From Lentibacillus kapialis (GTDB lineage Bacteria; Bacillota; Bacilli; Bacillales; Amphibacillaceae), in the NCBI RefSeq assembly GCF_014646635.1, contig NZ_BMNQ01000003.1, forward strand, positions 78,422-142,421: a stretch of 64,000 bases of DNA. Direction: 5' to 3'. The translations under genes were made by a program, and so were the position numbers. Positions 34,167 through 43,179 of the stretch are shown here, piece by piece. The notes under the pieces are model-generated. The model searched no databases, was not told the origin of the DNA, and was given only the letters and a program-made list of their open reading frames with translations. Positions within the stretch are counted from its first letter, which is position 1, and the number at the start of each line of letters is the position of its first letter.

Positions 34167-34230
34167 GGAGGTCACCTCGCATAACTTCTTCACAATTAAT
34201 GTATGTGTGGCTGTTCCATGATATAACTGG

Positions 34231-34809
34231 TTACGAAAGCGAATTTTTCGGCCTAATGGTCAGGGCGTATGCTATCCCTATCGATAGAATACTCAGCCAA
34301 AATGTAAAATAACCAATTTCCTTCATATATTCTATCAACGATGCGTATATAGGCATTTGATCAAACACATAATCAATGACATCATTATGCAATGTCCATA
34401 TGGCTGCAAACATGATATGTCTGAGTTTAATCGTATAAAAAGGAGCGTACAATAACCCTTGAACGGCCATGGCCCCATGTGAAAACATAAGCATATAGCC
34501 GGCAAAACCCAGTGATCCTTCTATCACTAATGTGAGCAGATTCATGACAACGGCCCAGACACCATATTTAAATAATGTGATTAATGCAAGTGCCTCAACG
34601 TAGGGTAGGTTTTTTTTAAACAAAAAAAATAACAAAACAATCGTAAAAAATAAACTTGCAGTGGGACTGTCGGGAACAAACAATAAGAATATATCGGGTG
34701 TTTCGGATAACTGATATCGGTACCAGTAATAACCATAAGCAGTGCCGAATAAGTTAATGATAAACAGAAGGAACAAGAACCGTTTATCAAGAAGTATGTA
34801 CTTAATCAT
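34231..34809 (-). CDS. ypjA: YpjA-like DUF1405 membrane protein
   Basis: The 192-residue protein has about six hydrophobic segments, with FGTAYGYYWYRYQL near the first and FVPDSPTASLFFT in a loop, as in DUF1405 (B. subtilis YpjA). It follows qcrC in transcription order and is separated by the qcr terminator. The function is unknown. The GAAGGGG site is clear. Confidence 0.85.
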   Translation of the reverse strand: MIKYILLDKRFLFLLFIINLFGTAYGYYWYRYQLSETPDIFLLFVPDSPTASLFFTIVLLFFLFKKNLPYVEALALITLFKYGVWAVVMNLLTLVIEGSLGFAGYMLMFSHGAMAVQGLLYAPFYTIKLRHIMFAAIWTLHNDVIDYVFDQMPIYASLIEYMKEIGYFTFWLSILSIGIAYALTIRPKNSLS

Positions 34810-34830
34810 TACAAAACCCCTTCACCATAT

Positions 34831-34872
34831 TAAAAACACCCTCGCCAATTCTGTTTGGCAAAGGTGTTTTTT
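34831..34872 (-). terminator. Terminator of the qcrABC operon
   Basis: AACACCctcGCCAA / TTGGCaaaGGTGTT stem with a 5-6-base loop is followed by T5 on the minus strand. Confidence 0.85.
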
Positions 34873-34880
34873 AAATCAGA

Positions 34881-35657
34881 TTATTGATCTTCGTTCACCG
34901 AAACAATAAATTCAGCAAGTTTATCTAATTCTTTGTCAGAACCTGAAAATTGATCCGGTGGCATCGAACCGATACCGTTTTTGGCAATATCTTTAATTTC
35001 TTTTTTAGAACGGTCAATGCCAGTAAGCGGAGGAGCCGCGGCCCCTCCCTGAAGGTCTTCACCGTGACAGCTCATACAGTTATTTTCAAATACTTTATAA
35101 CCTTCTGAGTCTTTATCGATATCAGCCTGTTCGGATGGTGGTACCGGTTTATTAGCTTCAGCACGCTGCTCCCAATTCACTCCTGAAGCGGATTGATAGG
35201 TCAGCCAAATGACTGATGTCAGTGCCAGAAGCATCATGCCCACTGAAACCGGGCGCTGGTGCGGCCGTCTGCCTGGTCCCTTATCCAGGAAGGGAGCCAG
35301 CAGCAATCCACCGAAAGCCAGTCCGGGGATAATAATGATACCAAATAAGATGTATGGTCCACTTGCAAAGTTGTACTTTAACAATTCATATAAGAATAAG
35401 AAGTACCAGTCCGGCAAAGGTATATATCCTGAATTAGTCGGATCTGCCATACCTTCGAGCGGGGCCGGGTGTGCTAATGTCAGCGTTAAAAAACCTACTA
35501 AAAACACAGACCCTGCCAGCCACTCTTTTAACAGGAAATTGGGCCAAAATGCTTCTGTCCTGCCGGGATATTCTGAGTAATCTTTTGGTATATTCGGTTT
35601 TTGTTCCGCGGAGATTCGGGAATCCCCGACGAACTTCATTCCCTTACCCTTATGCAC
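34881..35657 (-). CDS. qcrC: Menaquinol:cytochrome c reductase cytochrome b/c subunit
   Basis: The 258-residue protein combines the C-terminal three-helix part of cytochrome b (subunit IV; PLPDWYFLFLYELLKY) with a cytochrome c domain whose heme site is ENNCMSCHGEDLQGG. It carries electrons from menaquinol to cytochrome c. The start is GTG at 35657 with GAGGAGG upstream, giving MHKGKGMKFVGDSRI as in B. subtilis. It is the last gene of qcrABC. Confidence 0.96.
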   Translation of the reverse strand: MHKGKGMKFVGDSRISAEQKPNIPKDYSEYPGRTEAFWPNFLLKEWLAGSVFLVGFLTLTLAHPAPLEGMADPTNSGYIPLPDWYFLFLYELLKYNFASGPYILFGIIIIPGLAFGGLLLAPFLDKGPGRRPHQRPVSVGMMLLALTSVIWLTYQSASGVNWEQRAEANKPVPPSEQADIDKDSEGYKVFENNCMSCHGEDLQGGAAAPPLTGIDRSKKEIKDIAKNGIGSMPPDQFSGSDKELDKLAEFIVSVNEDQ

Positions 35658-35674
35658 AGCTTAACCTCCTCTAT

Positions 35675-36349
35675 TTATAGTGGTCCGGATATTCCCTGTC
35701 TGCGGATCAATATAAAGTGTACGCCCAATAATGCGAACAGAACAGCAGGAAGGAAGAAAACATGGATTGCAAAGAACCTTGCCAAAGTCTGTGCGCCGAC
35801 AATTTCTTCATCACCCGCCAGTAATGTTTTTATATCTTCGCCAATAATTGGAACATCCTCTGCTATATTCAACCCAACTTCTGTGGCAAAGTATGCTTTA
35901 TTGTCCCACGGCAGCAGATAGCCTGTGAAACCCAAGCCTAAAATGGAGAAGAATAAAAGTACGCCGACTATCCAGTTAAGTTCACGCGGTTTTTTATAAG
36001 CGCCCTGAAAAAACACGCGCAATGTATGTAGTAATAACATCACAATCACAACACTGGCTCCCCAGTGATGCATACCGCGTACAATTTGACCATGTGCGAC
36101 TTCAGTCTGCAGGTAATAAACTGATCGCCATGCATTTTCAATATCCGGAACATAATACATGGTCAAAAACATACCGGACAGTATTTGAATAACCACTACG
36201 AAAAATGTCAATCCACCGAAACAATATACAAATGCGGAGAAATGATGGGCCGGATTAACATGTTCAGGAACTTCGTGGTCTGCAATATCACGCCAAATTG
36301 GTGTAATATCGGCACGCTCGTCTATCCAGTCATATATCTTTTGCAGCAT
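35675..36349 (-). CDS. qcrB: Menaquinol:cytochrome c reductase cytochrome b subunit
   Basis: The 224-residue cytochrome b6-type protein has four membrane helices. Heme ligands are in RGMHHWGASVVIV and the HTLRVFF / FAIHVFFLPA segments, and GFTGYLLPWDNKAYFA is the quinol-site motif. It starts 6 bases after the qcrA stop with AAGGG upstream. Confidence 0.96.
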   Translation of the reverse strand: MLQKIYDWIDERADITPIWRDIADHEVPEHVNPAHHFSAFVYCFGGLTFFVVVIQILSGMFLTMYYVPDIENAWRSVYYLQTEVAHGQIVRGMHHWGASVVIVMLLLHTLRVFFQGAYKKPRELNWIVGVLLFFSILGLGFTGYLLPWDNKAYFATEVGLNIAEDVPIIGEDIKTLLAGDEEIVGAQTLARFFAIHVFFLPAVLFALLGVHFILIRRQGISGPL

Positions 36350-36355
36350 TAACCC

Positions 36356-36871
36356 TTACAACTCCTCTCTCAGTTGTGCTTTACCAAGGTACAGCATTCC
36401 GTTTTCAACTTTGTGTTCATAAATATCGAGTCCTGCAGTTGGCGGCGTACCCGGGACATTCTCGCCATCTTTATAATAGCGTCCGTCATGACATGGGCAG
36501 TAAAATTGATTTGGATAATCATCACTGCCTTCCCATGAAACAACACAGCCAAGGTGCTTACAAATTGGGGAAAGTGCCACTATTTCACCATTGTCATCTT
36601 TATAAACCCATGCCGTTTTGCTGACTTTGGATTCATACCAGCCGTCAATTTGTTCGACTTCCCAGTCCACACGCTGGGGCTCATTTGTAAGATCTTCTTC
36701 AGCCAGCTGAACGTTGGTGAAATCACCTTGTGACTCTTCTTTCTGAAGGACGGGATCAATTGCCATCCTCAATGGCGAAATTAATAAACCGGCTGCCATA
36801 AAACCTCCTGCACCTGTAAGCGTATAGTTCAAAAATTGTCGACGCGATACTGGTTGTTTGTCTTTGCTCAT
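36356..36871 (-). CDS. qcrA: Menaquinol:cytochrome c reductase Rieske iron-sulfur subunit
   Basis: The 171-residue protein starts with a twin-arginine signal-anchor, SRRQFLNYTLTGAGGF. The Rieske cluster ligands are CKHLGCVVSW and CPCHDGRY. It passes electrons from menaquinol toward cytochrome c. The Tat signal makes it a likely substrate of the tatA-tatC system in this window. It is the first gene of qcrABC. Confidence 0.96.
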   Translation of the reverse strand: MSKDKQPVSRRQFLNYTLTGAGGFMAAGLLISPLRMAIDPVLQKEESQGDFTNVQLAEEDLTNEPQRVDWEVEQIDGWYESKVSKTAWVYKDDNGEIVALSPICKHLGCVVSWEGSDDYPNQFYCPCHDGRYYKDGENVPGTPPTAGLDIYEHKVENGMLYLGKAQLREEL

Positions 36872-36937
36872 GATTTTCCCCCCCTCTATACATTTTTCAC
36901 GGACAAGTTTATTAAATCAGATTACTAGGACAATACC

Positions 36938-36966
36938 ATGATAGCGCAATCTGTTGAACGGGTCAA
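36938..36966 (-). promoter_or_regulatory. Sigma-A promoter of qcrABC
   Basis: On the minus strand TTGACC (36961-36966) and TATCAT (36938-36943) are 17 bases apart, about 65 bases before the qcrA ATG. Confidence 0.65.
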
Positions 36967-37059
36967 TATAAATCCATTTGCTCTTTCACTGGAAGGACAT
37001 CAAACGATTTCATTTTGTGATGAATCCGACAAATATATTCCCCACCATCTATAACTTTG

Positions 37060-37530
37060 TTATTTGTCATCTTGCCAATACGAACGTATCAGCTCACCCA
37101 CTTGCTGAACCTGACTGTGAACAACCGATTGTTTTTCCCTGGCCTGCATTGATTCTGTTACGATATGCGGATTCCAGATTAAAGTCCCTTGCATGGCTTG
37201 ATCAAATTTCTTCCAACCGGAATCAGCTGTTATGAAAAAGAAGTGATCAAATGGCTGAGACCTTATATTTTCAACCCATGAATTGATTCGAACAACCTCA
37301 GTTTTTTTATCGGCTGATTTCAAATAATTGTAGTCCGGGCACAGCATAACCCTGCCGGTTATTTCCTTTTCAAGTTCGCGGATAAAGACTGATAAAACCT
37401 CACGCTGGAACGCGTCCTTTTCGAGGCTTGAGTCAGTTAAAAAATGAAAGGGTATTAAAGGCAAAATAATGGTATCAATATACTCTTTTGCTTGGACATA
37501 TTGCTGTAAATCCTGTTTTGTCCATTTCAT
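37060..37530 (-). CDS. ypiF: YpiF-like DUF2487 protein
   Basis: The 156-residue protein begins MKWTKQDLQQYVQAKEYIDT, followed by the hydrophobic stretch IILPLIPF; it matches DUF2487 (B. subtilis YpiF), always found beside the qcr operon. No catalytic motif is seen. An AGGAGG site lies unusually far (14 bases) from the ATG. The function is unknown. Confidence 0.8.
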   Translation of the reverse strand: MKWTKQDLQQYVQAKEYIDTIILPLIPFHFLTDSSLEKDAFQREVLSVFIRELEKEITGRVMLCPDYNYLKSADKKTEVVRINSWVENIRSQPFDHFFFITADSGWKKFDQAMQGTLIWNPHIVTESMQAREKQSVVHSQVQQVGELIRSYWQDDK

Positions 37531-37603
37531 AGTGTGCTATCTTTCCTCCTGTCTATTCCCAAAAAAGAAAAATATTATATAATTTATATGTTATCCCAAT
37601 GAA

Positions 37604-37632
37604 ACAAAAAAAATCAACCTGTTAATCAGGTC
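37604..37632 (-). terminator. Terminator after ypiB
   Basis: ACCTG / CAGGT hairpin with a short AT loop is followed by TTGATTTTTTTT on the minus strand. The stem is short but the T-run is strong. Confidence 0.6.
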
Positions 37633-37645
37633 AATAAGGCTAATT

Positions 37646-38194
37646 TCATTTCTTTTGTTCCAATGTATACAGTTGTTCGGACAATTCGGTAAATGCTTTA
37701 CGGTCTCGTTCATCTAAGGCATTGTCGATTTTTTCCCGGAGAGATCGGCGCCTATAATTATAAATTGTCTTATCCAATAATTGTTTTGCCATGTTCTGAT
37801 CTGCTTCAGTTATGAAGTATTCATCCGGAATGAACGGGTTTTCAACGAGCACCGCTGCATAAAATACATTTTGGTAGGATTTGTTAAAATTCAACTGAAT
37901 ATATAGGGATTCATACTGGTTCATACGAATATCATGAAAGGTTTTTTCGGCATCGGTGGTCACTAAATGTTCTTTATAAAAGCGAAACGGTACTTCATCG
38001 GTACAGGTACTGGTCATGATTAAGCCACGCGGACAAAATTTAGCTTGGCGGACAAAATGAACATTTGACAGCAATTTATGATGGTTGACAATGTAGTTGA
38101 GGATCCACACACTTTCCCGTTTTTTTAACTGGTAATTGTTTAAGAACCATTGAATAAAACTTTTCTTGTCCTTTACGGATACGGGAGTTTGCAT
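37646..38194 (-). CDS. ypiB: YpiB-like UPF0302 protein with IDEAL domain
   Basis: The 182-residue protein has an N-terminal UPF0302 domain (SFIQWFLNNYQLKKRESVWI, GLIMTSTCTDEVPFRFYK) and a C-terminal IDEAL module (IDNALDERDRKAFTELSEQL). B. subtilis YpiB has the same two parts. The molecular function is not established. It lies between ypiA and ypiF as expected. Confidence 0.85.
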   Translation of the reverse strand: MQTPVSVKDKKSFIQWFLNNYQLKKRESVWILNYIVNHHKLLSNVHFVRQAKFCPRGLIMTSTCTDEVPFRFYKEHLVTTDAEKTFHDIRMNQYESLYIQLNFNKSYQNVFYAAVLVENPFIPDEYFITEADQNMAKQLLDKTIYNYRRRSLREKIDNALDERDRKAFTELSEQLYTLEQKK

Positions 38195-38234
38195 TGATGT
38201 AACGAGCCTCCTTTTAATATAACGTGCATGTAAT

Positions 38235-39500
38235 CTATATATCTTCGGGATGTTTTAATCGTTGCACAAATGCCTCAATTTCAGGGTCCATGGGCTGCAG
38301 ATCTAAGTATGCTTTAAAGATTTGGATCGCGTTATCGATCCTCCCTTCCTCTGTCAGGAAATAGCCGTATTCTTTCAGGAAATCACTATCCTGTTTGAGG
38401 CTATTATATGCTTCCTGGTAATGTTTTAATGCATTGTTGTACGACTCCAGTTCATTATACGCGCGGGCAAGTTCCCATTCATAAAGCGGATCATTGGCGC
38501 CCATTTTTTTAATATCATTAATCAGATCAATAATATTATCTTCTTTTTCCCGTTGTTTAAACAATTCAATTAAAAATAGAACGGCCTCCTTATAGTCCGG
38601 ATCAAGAGTGACCGCTTCACGAACCCATTTTTCACTTTCTTCTTCCTGATTTAATTGGTGTGCCATTGAACCTGCGAAAAAAAACAATTCTTTATTAAAT
38701 TCATCAATTTGGATTCCTTGTTTGGCAGTTTCATATGCCTCGTTGATCATTTCTTCGGCTTCGTAAGCTTTTGCCAGTTGATAATATGCGGTGTGATAAT
38801 ACATATCCTGTTCAATCACATGTTTCCACGCCTGTATCGCAATATCGCGGCGACCTGCATGTAAGGCTGTAAAACCGTATTTGAATAACGTGTCCGGATC
38901 TTCACTGTCAATACTTTGATAGGTCTCAAGGGCAATTTCATACTCTCCGGATGCCGCATATGCTTCTGCCAGCCGGTCGTTTATTGAGACATTAGCGATT
39001 TCTTTTTCAATAGGTAGTATTTTTTCATAATACGTTATCGCCTGCCGGTAATCCCCGTTTGAAAAGAGCAATTCTCCCAGTGCAAAGTCAATAATCGCCT
39101 CATTCGGTTCAAAATTCTTAGCTGTTAGTAATTTTTGTTCGGCTACTTCAAATAATCCCTGAGCTTGATATAAATCCGCCAATTGCATGAGTGTTTGGAC
39201 ATAAGCCGGGTCATCTTCCTCAATTTCATTAAGTAGGTTTATAGCTTCTCCATCGTTGTCCTGTTCAATATAAACGTCTGCCAGCATTATTTTTATTTCA
39301 CTTTCTTTCGGGAAACGATTTGATAATTCCTCTAAAATATCAATTGCTTCTGTTAAAAAGCCCCACTGAACATATAATTCAGCTATAGTGAATTTATCTT
39401 CATCATCAGCTTTAGGCAGATAATCTTCAAGGAGTGCAATGGCTTTGTTTGTCTCCTTTGCCTCCATGAGATGAACGGCTTCCATAATTGTGCTGTCCAT
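38235..39500 (-). CDS. ypiA: TPR-repeat protein YpiA
   Basis: The 421-residue soluble protein consists of about ten tetratricopeptide repeats (for example DPAYVQTLMQLADLYQAQGL and YHTAYYQLAKAYEAEEMINE). Such proteins are scaffolds for protein contacts. The protein is strongly acidic. It matches B. subtilis YpiA in position next to ypiB and aroA. The ATG at 39500 has AAAGGATG upstream. Confidence 0.85.
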   Translation of the reverse strand: MDSTIMEAVHLMEAKETNKAIALLEDYLPKADDEDKFTIAELYVQWGFLTEAIDILEELSNRFPKESEIKIMLADVYIEQDNDGEAINLLNEIEEDDPAYVQTLMQLADLYQAQGLFEVAEQKLLTAKNFEPNEAIIDFALGELLFSNGDYRQAITYYEKILPIEKEIANVSINDRLAEAYAASGEYEIALETYQSIDSEDPDTLFKYGFTALHAGRRDIAIQAWKHVIEQDMYYHTAYYQLAKAYEAEEMINEAYETAKQGIQIDEFNKELFFFAGSMAHQLNQEEESEKWVREAVTLDPDYKEAVLFLIELFKQREKEDNIIDLINDIKKMGANDPLYEWELARAYNELESYNNALKHYQEAYNSLKQDSDFLKEYGYFLTEEGRIDNAIQIFKAYLDLQPMDPEIEAFVQRLKHPEDI

Positions 39501-39599
39501 TAAGAACATCCTTTCGCTTCTGCGTACATATCTACTGATTATTTCATCATATCGAAAACAATTTATTTATTCAAGAATGAAAACTAAAAGATGCTTCTG

Positions 39600-39631
39600 T
39601 AAAAAGGAACCTGTTTTTAACAGATTCCTCT
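39600..39631 (-). terminator. Terminator of the aro-his operon
   Basis: GGAATCTGTT / AACAGGTTCC arms are followed by TTTTT on the minus strand after aroA. Confidence 0.75.
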
Positions 39632-39640
39632 TTATCCTTT

Positions 39641-40936
39641 TTATCCTTTGTCGGTTATGCTGTTTAAATGCTCAAAGAAGTCAGGATAAGAAATTGCAAT
39701 TGAAGAAATATCATCAATAATCACGTTTTGTTTGGTGATTAAAGATGCAATGGCATGCATCATTGCAATCCGGTGGTCATTATATGCTGCTACTCTTCCG
39801 CCGGTTAGGACGGAACCCCCGTTAATAACCATTCCATCTTCGGTTGATTTAACGCTGGCACCGAGACGAGTCAATCCGTCTACCACTGCTCTGATGCGAT
39901 CTGTTTCCTTAAATTTTAGTTCTGATGCATCCCGGATAATCGTTTCGCCTTCAGCCTGAGTGGCCGCTAACGCAATAATCGGGATTTCATCAATCAATCG
40001 TGGAATAATGTCCCCCTCTATGATCACTCCCTTAAGCTTTTGGGAAGAGATGATAACATCCCCGAATGCTTCGCCGCCAGTGGTTTGTTTATTCGTGATT
40101 TCAACCGCTGCTCCCATCTCCTGCAGGACCTCAATGATGCCTGTCCGGCTGCCATTCAGTCCTATATTTGTTAGTGTCAATCGACTCCCCGGGACAATCG
40201 CGGCAGCCGTCATAAAGAATGCCGCTGACGAAATGTCGCCTGGTACGTAAACATCAATTCCATTTAGCGATTGTTGGTTTGTAATACGGATTTGTTGATT
40301 TTCACTGACTATATCAGCTCCAAACGCTTGGAGCATATTTTCCGAATGATTCCTTGAAGTGGTCTTTTCGGTTACTGTTGTCACGCCTTCAGACAGCAAT
40401 CCTGCTAGAAGCACTGCAGATTTAACTTGTGCACTTTTAACCGGCAGTGTATAGTCAATGCTCTTAATATCTCCGCCCCTTATCGCCATTGGCAAGAATG
40501 AGCCCTTTGAACGACCGTCAAATTGTGCTCCCATTTGCTTAAGGGGGGCAACCACACGATCCATCGGACGTTTCGTCAGGGAATTATCCCCGTAAACGGA
40601 CGTAAAAAGTGGTAGTCCGGCCAGAACACCCAACATTAGTCTGGCGGTGGTGCCGGAATTGCCGAAATAAAGGGGTTCTTTAGGTTCAGTAAAATATCCG
40701 GGACCATGACTGTCTATTTTAAGTGAGTTTCTCTCATGCTCAATAGATACGCCGAACTGTTTAAAAGCTTCCACTGTCCGTAAACAATCTTCACCGTTTA
40801 AAAAATTCGTGATGTTTGTCGTTCCTTTTGCAAGAGCACCCAGTATGACCGCCCTGTGAGATATTGATTTATCCCCGGGCACATGTAATTGCCCTCTCAA
40901 TGGTGCTGATGAAGGTCTCAATGTTACCTCTTTCAA
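39641..40936 (-). CDS. aroA: 3-phosphoshikimate 1-carboxyvinyltransferase (EPSP synthase)
   Basis: The 431-residue enzyme joins shikimate-3-phosphate and PEP. Motifs are GDKSISHRAVILGALA, LYFGNSGTTARLMLGVLAG and RPMDRVVAPLKQMGA; the residue after LYFGNSG is Thr and the Ala of the GNAGT class is replaced by Ser, as in class II (Bacillus-type) forms. The start is TTG at 40936 with GAGGTGATT upstream. It is the last gene of the shikimate group (called aroE in B. subtilis). Confidence 0.96.
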   Translation of the reverse strand: MKEVTLRPSSAPLRGQLHVPGDKSISHRAVILGALAKGTTNITNFLNGEDCLRTVEAFKQFGVSIEHERNSLKIDSHGPGYFTEPKEPLYFGNSGTTARLMLGVLAGLPLFTSVYGDNSLTKRPMDRVVAPLKQMGAQFDGRSKGSFLPMAIRGGDIKSIDYTLPVKSAQVKSAVLLAGLLSEGVTTVTEKTTSRNHSENMLQAFGADIVSENQQIRITNQQSLNGIDVYVPGDISSAAFFMTAAAIVPGSRLTLTNIGLNGSRTGIIEVLQEMGAAVEITNKQTTGGEAFGDVIISSQKLKGVIIEGDIIPRLIDEIPIIALAATQAEGETIIRDASELKFKETDRIRAVVDGLTRLGASVKSTEDGMVINGGSVLTGGRVAAYNDHRIAMMHAIASLITKQNVIIDDISSIAISYPDFFEHLNSITDKG

Positions 40937-40958
40937 CAGGAATCACCTCTTTGTTTGC

Positions 40959-42059
40959 CTATTCTTCAAGCATTAAATCATAACCATACTGTTGCAACAC
41001 CTGATAGCTTTTTATTTGCTCATCTTTACTGGACACGCTCAGTCGTAGTACTCCGGTGATGCCCTCGCGTATTTCCAGGATTCTTATGTTGGTGATACTG
41101 ATTCCTTCGCCTGCCAGGATATTTGCCACTGAAGCAATGGCACCTGTCTGGTCGCGGATATCAACGTACAAATCATAAAAAGCCGGAAAAGCACCTTTTT
41201 CCTTTGTTCCTAATCCGTCCCTGAAATCTTTAGCTTGTTTCAAATAAGCCGTAAGCTCCGATTTGCCATCAGTTTGAAGCATATATTTTAGGGATGCCAT
41301 TTCATTTGTCCAATCGTCAATCATCCGTACCATTTTCTCTTTATTATGATAAAAGATATCCTGCCACAGCTCCGGGTTACCGGATGCTATTCGCGTAACG
41401 TCCCGGAAGCCACCCGCAGCAAGTTTTGGGATGAATTGGTATGTCTCCCCCCATTTCATTGCCTGCCTTACAAGCGCAGAAGCAATCAAATGTGGAAAAT
41501 GTGAAATGACGCCCGTCATTTCATCATGTTCATCAGCTTTTAATTTGATGATATGGCTTTTTGTATCGGTTAACAGGTTTTCCAGAGCTTCAGCTGCTGA
41601 TGACGGGCAATTTTTGGCTGGAGACAGTACATAAATAGCATTTTCAAACAAGTGGGCCTTTGCAGCCTTGATTCCTCTCTTATGCGATCCTGCCATAGGA
41701 TGACCGCCGATAAATCGTATGTTCTGATTTGTTAATGTGTTTGCTTTATCAAGGACTGTCTTCTTTACAGAGGACACATCTGTAACAATCACTTTTTGCT
41801 CGAATGTGATGTTATCCAGCTGGTCCAAAAATTCAAGTGTTTCGGTAATTGGAGTTCCTAAAATAATGAAATCAGCTTTTTTGGCCGCTTCCGTCACATT
41901 TGAACTGGCTTCATCAATGATTTCGTTCATCAATGCAAATTCAAGTGTTTTGGGGTTTATGTCACAGCCAATAATATAATTATCTTCGGATGCATAAAGA
42001 CTCTTGGCTAAAGAACCACCAATCAAGCCAAGGCCAATCATTGTAATCGTTGTTCTCAC
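40959..42059 (-). CDS. tyrA: Prephenate dehydrogenase
   Basis: The 366-residue enzyme converts prephenate to 4-hydroxyphenylpyruvate for tyrosine. GLGLIGGSLAKSLY is the NAD loop, GGHPMAGSHKRGIKAA the substrate loop, and an ACT domain (about 295-366, DIRDQTGAIASVANILAGEG) suggests feedback control by tyrosine. The start is GTG, overlapping the hisC stop as GTGA. Confidence 0.95.
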   Translation of the reverse strand: MRTTITMIGLGLIGGSLAKSLYASEDNYIIGCDINPKTLEFALMNEIIDEASSNVTEAAKKADFIILGTPITETLEFLDQLDNITFEQKVIVTDVSSVKKTVLDKANTLTNQNIRFIGGHPMAGSHKRGIKAAKAHLFENAIYVLSPAKNCPSSAAEALENLLTDTKSHIIKLKADEHDEMTGVISHFPHLIASALVRQAMKWGETYQFIPKLAAGGFRDVTRIASGNPELWQDIFYHNKEKMVRMIDDWTNEMASLKYMLQTDGKSELTAYLKQAKDFRDGLGTKEKGAFPAFYDLYVDIRDQTGAIASVANILAGEGISITNIRILEIREGITGVLRLSVSSKDEQIKSYQVLQQYGYDLMLEE

Positions 42060-43162
42060 GTCAGTAACCCCTCGTTTACTTTCTGATTCAGCTGGTACAA
42101 AATTTTCTGCAACTCCTGCATGTCCGATTCAGTGCCGATTGTAATCCGGATAGTTTCAGGGAATCCAAAACTTTCACCCGGGCGAACAATAAATCCATGT
42201 TCCTGTAGATACAAGAACATTTTTTCACTACTTAGCGGCGTGGAGACAAGCAAAAAGTTTGTCTGGGAATCATAGAAATGCCAGTCGATTGAATTCAGGA
42301 ATTTTTCAAATGAATGTTTTATAGTGTGATTACGTGTAATTGAATCGTAAATAAATTTGTCATCCTCAAGGGCCAGCAATGCCGCCTTTTGGGCGACTGA
42401 TGATGTATTGAACGGTCCTCTGACAACGTCCAACCTTTGTATAATATCCTGGTTGGCTATGCCGTAGCCAATCCGCAGCCCTGCAAGTCCATAGGCTTTG
42501 GAAAACGTACGTAGAACAATTAAATTTTTGTATTGGTTTAAATATTGTAAAGCATTCGGCTGCTTGTGGCCATCAGCATATTCAAAATATGCTTCATCCA
42601 ATACCACCAGGACATCTGACGGACATTTTTCCATGAAATCGTAAAAATCATCGCGCGGGATAAGGCTTCCTGTCGGGTTGTTTGGTGAACACAACCATAC
42701 AACATTTGTACGATCGTCCATTGTCTCAAGCATTCCCGAAAGATTGTGATAACCGTTTATCGTCGGTACTTCTTTGACTTCAGCACCTTCAATAAGAGCG
42801 TTATGTTTATATTGTGGGAATGTTGGCGTTGCCATGATCGTATTGACACCAGGATATAAGTAAGCACGGCCTATGGTTTGCACGACTTCATCTGTTCCAT
42901 TCCCAAAGATCAGCTGATCCTCAGATACCTTTAACTTATTGGAAAGAGCCATTCGCAGTTCCGAGGTATAGCCATCAGGATAAATATTAAGAGAAAGGCT
43001 GTGTTCGGAAAGGTAATCATCCACTTTCCCGGAATAACCAAAGGGGTTTTCATTTGATGCCAATTTGACAATACGGTTTAGCCCATATTCTCTTTTCACT
43101 TCTTCAGTCTGCTTACCAGGCTGATAAGGTGTCATCTCTTTTAAAATTTGTTTGCTTGTCAT
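42056..43162 (-). CDS. hisC: Histidinol-phosphate aminotransferase
   Basis: The 368-residue PLP enzyme serves histidine synthesis and, in Bacillus, also the transamination of phenylpyruvate and 4-hydroxyphenylpyruvate. PLP Lys in TFSKAYGLAGLRIGYG; also CSPNNPTG and LDEAYFEYA. The ATG at 43162 aligns with family starts; an ATG at 43183 overlaps the aroB stop (ATGA) and could be used by coupling. The trp genes that lie upstream of hisC in B. subtilis are absent. Confidence 0.94.
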   Translation of the reverse strand: MTSKQILKEMTPYQPGKQTEEVKREYGLNRIVKLASNENPFGYSGKVDDYLSEHSLSLNIYPDGYTSELRMALSNKLKVSEDQLIFGNGTDEVVQTIGRAYLYPGVNTIMATPTFPQYKHNALIEGAEVKEVPTINGYHNLSGMLETMDDRTNVVWLCSPNNPTGSLIPRDDFYDFMEKCPSDVLVVLDEAYFEYADGHKQPNALQYLNQYKNLIVLRTFSKAYGLAGLRIGYGIANQDIIQRLDVVRGPFNTSSVAQKAALLALEDDKFIYDSITRNHTIKHSFEKFLNSIDWHFYDSQTNFLLVSTPLSSEKMFLYLQEHGFIVRPGESFGFPETIRITIGTESDMQELQKILYQLNQKVNEGLLT

Positions 43163-43179
43163 TCCGCACTGTCCCCCAT